NCBI GenBank assembly: GCA_004556395.1 | Contig: SFHK01000051.1 | Coordinates: 1-17,955 of the forward strand | Reading direction: 5' to 3' | Origin: Clostridiales bacterium | Lineage (GTDB): Bacteria; Bacillota; Clostridia; Christensenellales; Aristaeellaceae | Length of the DNA stretch: 17,955 nt | Shown here: one piece after another, positions 1 to 5,815 of the stretch | Numbering within the stretch: the stretch's first letter is position 1 | How the letters are laid out: every line of letters starts with the position of its first letter | Notes under the pieces: generated by a model | Seen by the model: the letters and a program-made list of their open reading frames with translations, nothing else | Told to the model about the DNA's origin: nothing | Database searches by the model: none | Made by a program: the position numbers and the translations under genes

Positions 1-362
<362 letters not shown>

Positions 363-469
363 TGAAAAGAGGAGAGAAAGCAAAGGAGCGGAGAGTGAGC
401 GTAAGCGGGAATCGCGCAGGCAAACATCCGCGAGCGAGTAAATTCGAGGTCAGCTTTTCCTGTGTGGTT

Positions 470-489
470 TTCAAGGCGCGAGCCTTGAA
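470..489 (+). other. Hairpin with GNRA loop in the 23S-5S spacer
   Basis: TTCAAGGC (470-477) and GCCTTGAA (482-489) form a perfect 8-bp stem closed by a GCGA tetraloop, about 30 bases before 5S. No T-run follows, so it is not an intrinsic terminator. A role in rRNA precursor processing is inferred from its position. Nothing else is recognised in the rest of the spacer (363-521). Confidence 0.5.
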
Positions 490-521
490 CGAACGAACAA
501 ACCAATGAATTGAATACGATT

Positions 522-637
522 TCCGGTGATAATGGCAAGAGGGATCCACCTGTTCCCATCCCGAACACAGAAGTTAAGCCTCTTCGCGCCGATGGTACTT
601 GGCTGGCAACGGCCCGGGAGAGTAGGTCATCGCCGGA
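522..637 (+). rRNA. 5S ribosomal RNA
   Basis: The termini pair as helix I (TCCGGTGAT at 522-530 with ATCGCCGGA at 629-637). The conserved 5S core CCCGAACACAGAAGTTAAGC is present at 560-579. The length of about 116 bases is normal for bacteria. It is the last gene of the rRNA operon and is followed by a terminator hairpin. Confidence 0.96.
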
Positions 638-653
638 TTCCAAAGATTCCAAA

Positions 654-690
654 GAGCCTGTGATGTGAGTCACAGGCTCGAACTTTATAA
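654..690. terminator. rRNA operon terminator, possibly bidirectional
   Basis: GAGCCTGTGA (654-663) and TCACAGGCTC (670-679) form a perfect 10-bp stem with a 6-base loop. On the plus strand the tail is weak in T (GAACTTTATAA). Read on the minus strand the stem is followed by CTTTGGAATCTTT. It sits 17 bases after 5S, and about 95 bases beyond the stop codon of the sirtuin gene that runs toward it, so it probably ends transcription from both sides. No other hairpin is seen between 690 and 774. Confidence 0.7.
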
Positions 691-743
691 ACGACTCCGC
701 GGATATGCTTGATCGGGTATGATTTGTTGCACGTAAATCACAA

Positions 744-760
744 GCAGAGCAGAGCAGAGC
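744..760. repeat. Short pentanucleotide tandem repeat (GCAGA x3.4)
   Basis: Three tandem GCAGA units plus GC lie 13 bases past the stop codon of the sirtuin gene, in its 3' untranslated region. Slippage here would not change any protein. No function is apparent. Confidence 0.6.
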
Positions 761-773
761 GAAGAAGGACGGG

Positions 774-1655
774 TCAGATGAGCAAATGGAGCGTTTGCCC
801 GATATCGCCGCTGATACAGATGGACTGGCTTGCGATTTCCTTTGGCGCGAGGGCTTCATCCTGATTGATACAGGCGTACAGGGCATTCGAGTTTGCGTAG
901 GTCATCTGCCAGAAGGGGTATTTGATGATGCCGGGGGTGTTATAGGGGGTGTTATAGCCCACGCCCAGTTCAAGAAAAACGACTTTTTGGTTCTTTTGGG
1001 CGTGCAGGAAGGTTTCGTAGCGGTCTGCGGCGGCGTGCCAGCCCTTGTCCTCGACGAATTTGTCATCGGAGAGCAGGCTCAGCGTTGCGGCTTTGCCGCA
1101 GTGCGGGCAGGTGGGAAGGAGCTCGGCGGGGATGCGCATGGCTTTCTGCCGGCGCACCATTTCGCGGATGATCGTTTCGTTGTTCCATGTTTCTTGGCGG
1201 CACGGTTCGGAGCACTGGAACAGGCCGTAGTCGCCCTGTGTGTAGAACAGGCGCTGTTTATCAAAACCTGCCTTCTGGAAGCAGTGGTCGACGTTTGTGG
1301 TAATGACGAAATATGCCTTCTTTTGAACGAGCTTCAGCAGGTCGTTATAGACCGGCTTCGGCGCGTCCTGATAGCGGTTGATGAAGATGTAGCGCCTCCA
1401 ATAGGCCCAGAACTCTTCCCGCGTGGGAAAGGGATAGAAGCCGCCGGTGTACATATCGGAAAAGCCGTATTTCGCGGCAAAATCGGAGAAGTACGTTTCA
1501 AAGCGAGCGCCGGAATAGGTGAAGCCCGCCGATGTGGAGAGTCCGGCGCCCGCGCCGATGAGTACCGCGTCGGCGTTTTTCAGCGCCTGCTTCAGCTTTT
1601 CAATCTGCGCGGAGAAGTCGGGCGTAGATTTCCCTGTCGAGGTCTTTGAACACAT
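774..1655 (-). CDS. SirTM (class M sirtuin), protein ADP-ribosyltransferase-like
   Basis: NAD-dependent sirtuin of 293 residues; the family named SirTM transfers ADP-ribose to a protein rather than deacylating it. Visible: the NAD-binding motif GAGAGLSTSAGFTYSG (34-49), TTNVDHCF (119-126) where classical sirtuins have TQNID, and YTQGDYG (138-144). Q140 stands where the classical catalytic His would be, a substitution known for SirTM. Four cysteines (C148, C152, C183, C186) form the sirtuin zinc site. There is no signal peptide, so it is cytosolic. The ATG at 1655 overlaps the macrodomain gene by 56 bases and has AAGGTGAT about 7 bases upstream, so translational coupling is likely. It is the last gene of a three-gene operon with the matching ADP-ribosyl hydrolase. 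The neighbouring lipoate ligase and GcvH-L genes of staphylococcal and streptococcal SirTM operons are absent here, so the target protein is unknown. Confidence 0.88.
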   Translation of the reverse strand: MCSKTSTGKSTPDFSAQIEKLKQALKNADAVLIGAGAGLSTSAGFTYSGARFETYFSDFAAKYGFSDMYTGGFYPFPTREEFWAYWRRYIFINRYQDAPKPVYNDLLKLVQKKAYFVITTNVDHCFQKAGFDKQRLFYTQGDYGLFQCSEPCRQETWNNETIIREMVRRQKAMRIPAELLPTCPHCGKAATLSLLSDDKFVEDKGWHAAADRYETFLHAQKNQKVVFLELGVGYNTPYNTPGIIKYPFWQMTYANSNALYACINQDEALAPKEIASQSICISGDIGQTLHLLI

Positions 1656-2379
1656 TGAAGATCACCTTTTTCACGCTGGATTTCTGATTCAGGAAGGTTT
1701 TGACGGTTTGAACGGCGATTTGCGCCGCCTGTTCGTTCGGAAAATGGAATTCGCCGGTGGAGATGCATAAAAAGGCGATGCTTTCCAGATGGTTTTCGGC
1801 TGCCAGTGTCAGGCAGGCGCGGTAGCAGCTTTCAAGCTGCGCGCAGTCGCGTTCTGTTGGGCTCTCGTCGACGATCGGGCCGATGGTGTGCAGAATATAG
1901 CGGCAAGGCAGGTTGAACGCCGGGGTGATTTTGGCTTGTCCGGTCGGCTCGAGGCAGCCCTGCCGTTCCATGATTTCCGCGCAGGCAAGGCGCAGCTGAA
2001 CGCCCGCGAAGGTGTGGATGGCGTTGTCGATGCAGCGGTGATTGGGCGCATAGCAGCCGGTCATGCCGGAATTGGCGGCGTTGACGATCGCGTCGCATTT
2101 CAGCGTGGTAATGTCGCCCTGCCAGAGGTACAGTCCCGGCTGCACGGGAGAGAGGGCACTGCAGTCCGTTATGCCTTTTTCGGCGGTCGCCTGACGCAGG
2201 TAGGCATCCTGCACGCGAAGAAATTCCGGGTTGCATACCTGTGCCGGGCGCACGTTCAGCAGTCCGCGCAGCAAAAGCTTTTGGTCGGACACATCCTGCG
2301 GAATGCGCCAATCGCGGTATTCGAGCCGTTCGTTCAAGAGCGAACGAATCAGAAAGAGTCGCCGTTCATTTTGGTTCAT
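1600..2379 (-). CDS. Zinc-dependent macrodomain ADP-ribosyl hydrolase (SirTM-linked type)
   Basis: A 259-residue protein with an N-terminal helical extension (about residues 1-75) and a macrodomain (about 80-255) that binds ADP-ribose. Motifs counted from the chosen Met: GDITTLKCDAIVNAAN at 88-103 and STGEFHFP at 207-214. The catalytic loop GCYAPNHRCID carries C109, H114 and C116, the Cys-His-Cys arrangement known as the zinc site of SirTM-linked macrodomains, which remove the ADP-ribose added by SirTM. A Met four codons upstream (2391) is possible, but GGAGG sits 5 bases before ATG 2379 and overlaps that earlier start, so 2379 is preferred. It begins 15 bases after the DUF1848 stop, and its end overlaps the sirtuin start. 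Family assignment is firm; hydrolysis of a particular target is inferred. Confidence 0.9.
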   Translation of the reverse strand: MNQNERRLFLIRSLLNERLEYRDWRIPQDVSDQKLLLRGLLNVRPAQVCNPEFLRVQDAYLRQATAEKGITDCSALSPVQPGLYLWQGDITTLKCDAIVNAANSGMTGCYAPNHRCIDNAIHTFAGVQLRLACAEIMERQGCLEPTGQAKITPAFNLPCRYILHTIGPIVDESPTERDCAQLESCYRACLTLAAENHLESIAFLCISTGEFHFPNEQAAQIAVQTVKTFLNQKSSVKKVIFNVFKDLDREIYARLLRAD

Positions 2380-2394
2380 CGTTTCCTCCATGCT

Positions 2395-3324
2395 TCAGAA
2401 CATTGAAATCTGGTCGGATACGTAGGATTCTTGACGTGCTTCGAGAATCTGGTCGCCCTCGTGAAGATGGCCGATCAGCAGCGGAGACGCGGGATCGTGC
2501 TGCTTCCGGTTCTGCTCGACCGCTCGCCGGTCGGAATTGGCGTAGCAGTACACGCAGCCGTGCGGGCAGGTGTTGTACATGCCGACGTCCGCGCCGAGCA
2601 GACAGTCGCACTGCGCCCGGGGCGATTTTTTTGATTTTGGCACGTTCAGCCGGCAGCCGGTGGCCGCTTCCAGCACGGAACGGGTCATGCAGCCGGATGT
2701 GTCTGCGCCGAAGCGTGCCAGCGAAGCGTCTTCGCAGCAGGTGCGGATGGGGATTCCATATCGCGCGCCAATTTCCACAAAGGCCTGAATCAGTGCTTCC
2801 TGCTCGCGCGTTGTGACGGCGCGCGCCTGTGGGAAGTTCCGCCTTGTCTTCTCGTACAGGTCGATGAAGCTGACCACGCAGGCGTTTACCGTGCCCGAAA
2901 GCTCTCGCGCCATTTTCTCGAAGCTGCGGATGTGGAATTCCAGCGAATAGCGTTCCGTAATGAACACGGGATCGTACCGCCAGCCGACCGCCTTCGCGCC
3001 GACGGACGCGGAAAGCTGCCGGATGGAAGCGAGAACCTGCCGCTTGTCCGGCACGAACGGCTCAATGTCCTGTCCATAGGGCGTGACTGTTACAAACCAG
3101 AACTGGCGAAAGGCGTTCAGCTCGGAAAGACGGGAAAGCATCGGCTGCGGATTCTTGGTGCAGAAGCATAGAACGTCGACCACGTCCGGGTTCAGACGGT
3201 AGCTCAGCACCTGCTCCGGGCGGTAGGGATTGCGCGCCAACACAAAGCCCTCTCGAACGCGGTTATAGAACCATTCGCTGTAATAGGCGGGAATGTCCGT
3301 GCGGCAGCCGGTGTTCAGGATCAT
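2395..3324 (-). CDS. DUF1848 family protein with C-terminal radical-SAM-like cysteine cluster
   Basis: A 309-residue protein matching DUF1848 along its length: an N-terminal GCRTDIPAYYSEWFYNRVRE block (6-25), TKNPQPML (56-63), TPYGQDIEP (81-89), and a cysteine-rich C-terminal part. CPHGCVYCYAN places C253, C257 and C260 in a CX3CX2C pattern like that binding the SAM-coordinated 4Fe-4S cluster of radical SAM enzymes, but near the C-terminus instead of the N-terminus. Further cysteines (C196, C197, C212, C224, C239, C241) could hold a second cluster. The biochemical function is not established; the name radical SAM is a structural inference. ATG 3324 gives the usual family N-terminus and has AAAGG about 12 bases upstream. 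It is the first gene of the operon with the macrodomain and sirtuin genes, which suggests a shared pathway. Confidence 0.88.
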   Translation of the reverse strand: MILNTGCRTDIPAYYSEWFYNRVREGFVLARNPYRPEQVLSYRLNPDVVDVLCFCTKNPQPMLSRLSELNAFRQFWFVTVTPYGQDIEPFVPDKRQVLASIRQLSASVGAKAVGWRYDPVFITERYSLEFHIRSFEKMARELSGTVNACVVSFIDLYEKTRRNFPQARAVTTREQEALIQAFVEIGARYGIPIRTCCEDASLARFGADTSGCMTRSVLEAATGCRLNVPKSKKSPRAQCDCLLGADVGMYNTCPHGCVYCYANSDRRAVEQNRKQHDPASPLLIGHLHEGDQILEARQESYVSDQISMF

Positions 3325-3350
3325 TGTTTTTTCGACCTTTCAGAATTTCT

Positions 3351-3361
3351 ATTTTATCATA
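3351..3361 (-). promoter_or_regulatory. Possible -10 region for the DUF1848-macro-sirtuin operon
   Basis: Read on the minus strand, the sequence 30-40 bases before the DUF1848 start is TATGATAAAAT, which holds two overlapping -10-like hexamers (TATGAT and TAAAAT). No good -35 element is found at the right distance, so this promoter may be weak or need an activator. It lies in the 166-base divergent gap shared with the U32 promoter. Confidence 0.35.
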
Positions 3362-3422
3362 TACGTTCTTTGTTAAGGAATCGTGTGACGAGCGGTATAA
3401 CAGGCAGAAAACGAAAATGTTC

Positions 3423-3451
3423 TTGTGAATGGGCGCCTGGTCTGGTATAAT
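3423..3451 (+). promoter_or_regulatory. Sigma-A-type promoter of the U32-mutS2 operon
   Basis: TTGTGA (3423-3428), a 17-base spacer and TATAAT (3446-3451), with an upstream TGG that makes it an extended -10. Transcription would start near 3458, about 33 bases before the ATG at 3491. The GTG at 3425 that opens the longer frame lies inside the -35 element and cannot be the start. Confidence 0.82.
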
Positions 3452-3490
3452 GGCGGTAATGAGATGATTACAATGGGGGAACGTGTAAAC

Positions 3491-5800
3491 ATGGAGCTTT
3501 TATCGCCTGCGGGAGACCGGGAAGCGCTGATTGCGGCCGTGGAAAACGGCGCGGACGCCGTGTATCTGGGCGGCAAAACGCTGAATGCCCGCAGAGGCGC
3601 GGGAAATTTTGACGACGATGAGCTGAAATGGGCGGCGGATTATCTGCACGAGCGCGGAAAGCGCATGTATGTGACCGTGAACACCGTGGTCAAGCAGGAG
3701 GAAATGCCGCTTTTATACGAGGCAGCTTCGTCGCTTGCGCGCGCGGGCGCGGACGGCGCGATTGTGCAGGACTTCGGCGTGTGTCAGGCGCTGAGCGAGC
3801 TGCTGCCGCGCCTGCCGCTGCATGCGTCCACGCAGATGGCGATTCACAACCGGCAGGGCACAGCGGAGCTGAAAAAGCGCGGTTTCCACCGGGCGGTGCT
3901 GGCGCGCGAGATGACGTTTGAACAGATTCGCGCCTGTGCTGACGAGGGCATTGAGATTGAGGTATTCGCGCACGGCGCGCTGTGCGTGGCCTGCTCCGGA
4001 CAATGCCTGTTTTCCAGCATGGTCGGCGGGCGCAGTGGAAACCGCGGCGTGTGCGCGCAGCCGTGCCGTCTGCCGTACCGGCTGACCGGGGCGGCGGAGG
4101 CGGAGGGGTACCTTCTGTCTACGAAGGATCTGATGACTGTCGACTTGCTGGACGGCATGGCGCGCGCGGGCGTGACCAGCCTGAAGATCGAGGGTCGCCT
4201 GAAGCGGCCGGAGTATGTGGCCGTGGTCACGCGCGCGTATCGGCGTGCGCTGGACGGCGAGCGCGTGACGGACGCGGACAGGGAAGCGCTTCGGCAGATT
4301 TTCAACCGCGGCGGCTTTACGGACGGCTATCTGAAGGGCGTTGTGGACGGAACGCTGATTTCGCGCGCGCGTCCTTCGCACTGGGGCAGCCGGGTTGGTA
4401 CGGCGGTGAACGCGAAAAAAATCGTTCTGACCGCCGATGTGCTTGCGCAGGACGCGGTGGCCGTGCGGCCGGCGGCGGGCGAGGATGTCCCCGTGAAGCT
4501 GTGCGGGAGAGCCGGGGAATCGGTGGCGAATCCCGCAGGCATGGCCGGAGACGTGATGCGCATGGTGAGCGAAGCGCAGATGGCGCAGGCGCGGGAAAGC
4601 TGGCGCGAAACCGCGCGCACGGTGGGCGTTCGGGCGGAGCTGTATATAGAGGAAGGAACGCCCGCGCGCGCCCGCGTGACGGACGGCGCGAACACGGCGG
4701 AAGCGACTGGGTGGATTCCGGAAACGGCGCGCAGCGCGGTCGACGAAGCGCGGATTCGGGCGCAGTTTGAAAAGACCGGCGGCACACCCTATCGAGTGGA
4801 CGAGGTAGTCGTGCACCTTTCCGGGCAGCCGTTTGTGCCGATGTCGGGGATGAACGCGCTTCGGCGCGACGCGCTGGCGGCGCTTTCGGAAAAGCGCATC
4901 GCGGCGATGCGCGTGACGGATGCGGAAGTGAAGATGCCCGTTTGCCATTCGCTGCCAAGCGAGGGACGGCCTGAGCGTGTGCACTTGGTGGCGCAGGCGC
5001 GAAGCGCGGCGCGGCTCGCGGCGGCGAAGGAAGCCGGCGCGGATGAGTGCGCGTTTGAACCGACGGACGTGCGTCGGGGCGCGCTGGACGAACAGACGCG
5101 GGGCTTAACGGATTTTTTCCTGTATCTGCCGCCGGTAATGGACGAAAAATCGCTTTCCTATGTGAACGAATGGGCGCTTGAAAACGACCAAAGAATCAGG
5201 GGCGTATACCTGACCAATTTCGGGCATGTGGGGCTGAAATGGCCGGGCGAAAAGCGGTATGACGCGGCGCTCAATCTGGCCAATGCCGCCGCGGCGGCGT
5301 TTCTCGGCGCGGAGACGAGCGTGTACACGCCGTCTCTGGAGCTGAGCACGAAGGAAATCGAGGCGGTCGGCGGTCGGCGGGAGCTGATCGTATACGGCCG
5401 GGTGCCGCTGATGCATCTGCGGCATTGTCCGGTGAACGCGGCGCGCGGCGGGGGAAGGCATGCGGACTGCTATGCCTGTGACGCGGCGCGGGCTGGAGCT
5501 CGGACGGACGACAGCGCGCTCATCGACCGCAAGCGCGTGCGCTTTCCGCTTTCACGGCTGGCGGAGGAAGGCGGCTGCGTCGTGGACGTGGAAAACAGCG
5601 TGCCGCTGTCGCTTCTGAAGTACACCGGGCGGCTGCCCGCGGCCTGCGGCTGGCGGATGCGGTTTACCGACGAGGACGAGCGGCAGGTTCGCGCGCTCAC
5701 GCAGGCGTTCCGTCGTCTTGCGGACGGGGAGCGATTGGATGAGACGGACGCGGAGCCAGAACGGATAACCACCGGGCATTACTTCCGCCCGGTTGACTGA
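3491..5800 (+). CDS. U32 family protein with DUF3656, RlhA-like (23S rRNA hydroxylase candidate)
   Basis: A 769-residue peptidase-U32-family protein. It opens with MELLSPAGDREALIAAVENG and carries the U32 signature EVFAHGALCVACSGQCLFSS (157-176). C165, C168/C172, C188 and C192 are the candidates for the family's Fe-S cluster. A middle region (about 384-470) fits DUF3656, and the C-terminal part has its own cysteine group near 646-663. E. coli RlhA, a related U32 protein, hydroxylates C2501 of 23S rRNA with prephenate-dependent chemistry; whether this longer Clostridia-type protein does the same is inferred. The older label, collagenase-like peptidase, is not supported by any visible protease motif. 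Start 3491 was chosen because it lies just downstream of a promoter and a G-rich Shine-Dalgarno stretch. It ends 15 bases before mutS2, so the two are cotranscribed. Confidence 0.9.
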   Translation: MELLSPAGDREALIAAVENGADAVYLGGKTLNARRGAGNFDDDELKWAADYLHERGKRMYVTVNTVVKQEEMPLLYEAASSLARAGADGAIVQDFGVCQALSELLPRLPLHASTQMAIHNRQGTAELKKRGFHRAVLAREMTFEQIRACADEGIEIEVFAHGALCVACSGQCLFSSMVGGRSGNRGVCAQPCRLPYRLTGAAEAEGYLLSTKDLMTVDLLDGMARAGVTSLKIEGRLKRPEYVAVVTRAYRRALDGERVTDADREALRQIFNRGGFTDGYLKGVVDGTLISRARPSHWGSRVGTAVNAKKIVLTADVLAQDAVAVRPAAGEDVPVKLCGRAGESVANPAGMAGDVMRMVSEAQMAQARESWRETARTVGVRAELYIEEGTPARARVTDGANTAEATGWIPETARSAVDEARIRAQFEKTGGTPYRVDEVVVHLSGQPFVPMSGMNALRRDALAALSEKRIAAMRVTDAEVKMPVCHSLPSEGRPERVHLVAQARSAARLAAAKEAGADECAFEPTDVRRGALDEQTRGLTDFFLYLPPVMDEKSLSYVNEWALENDQRIRGVYLTNFGHVGLKWPGEKRYDAALNLANAAAAAFLGAETSVYTPSLELSTKEIEAVGGRRELIVYGRVPLMHLRHCPVNAARGGGRHADCYACDAARAGARTDDSALIDRKRVRFPLSRLAEEGGCVVDVENSVPLSLLKYTGRLPAACGWRMRFTDEDERQVRALTQAFRRLADGERLDETDAEPERITTGHYFRPVD

Positions 5801-5815
5801 TGAGGAGCTATTTAT

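Noticed and set aside
786..1649. 287-codon plus-strand frame opposite the sirtuin gene
   Set aside because: It mirrors the coding constraint of a clearly recognised sirtuin, and its translation shows no domain.
774..3324. Anti-phage defence island based on a sirtuin
   Set aside because: The sirtuin is of the SirTM type paired with its hydrolase; no nuclease, Argonaute, SMEK/HerA-like or other defence effector accompanies it.
3425..3490. Longer U32 protein starting with GTG at 3425
   Set aside because: That codon is inside the TTGTGA -35 element and upstream of the predicted transcription start.
3713..4984. 423-codon minus-strand frame opposite the U32 gene
   Set aside because: High GC leaves few stops in the antisense frame. 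The translation is His/Arg/Ala-rich with no motifs, and the U32 frame is certain.
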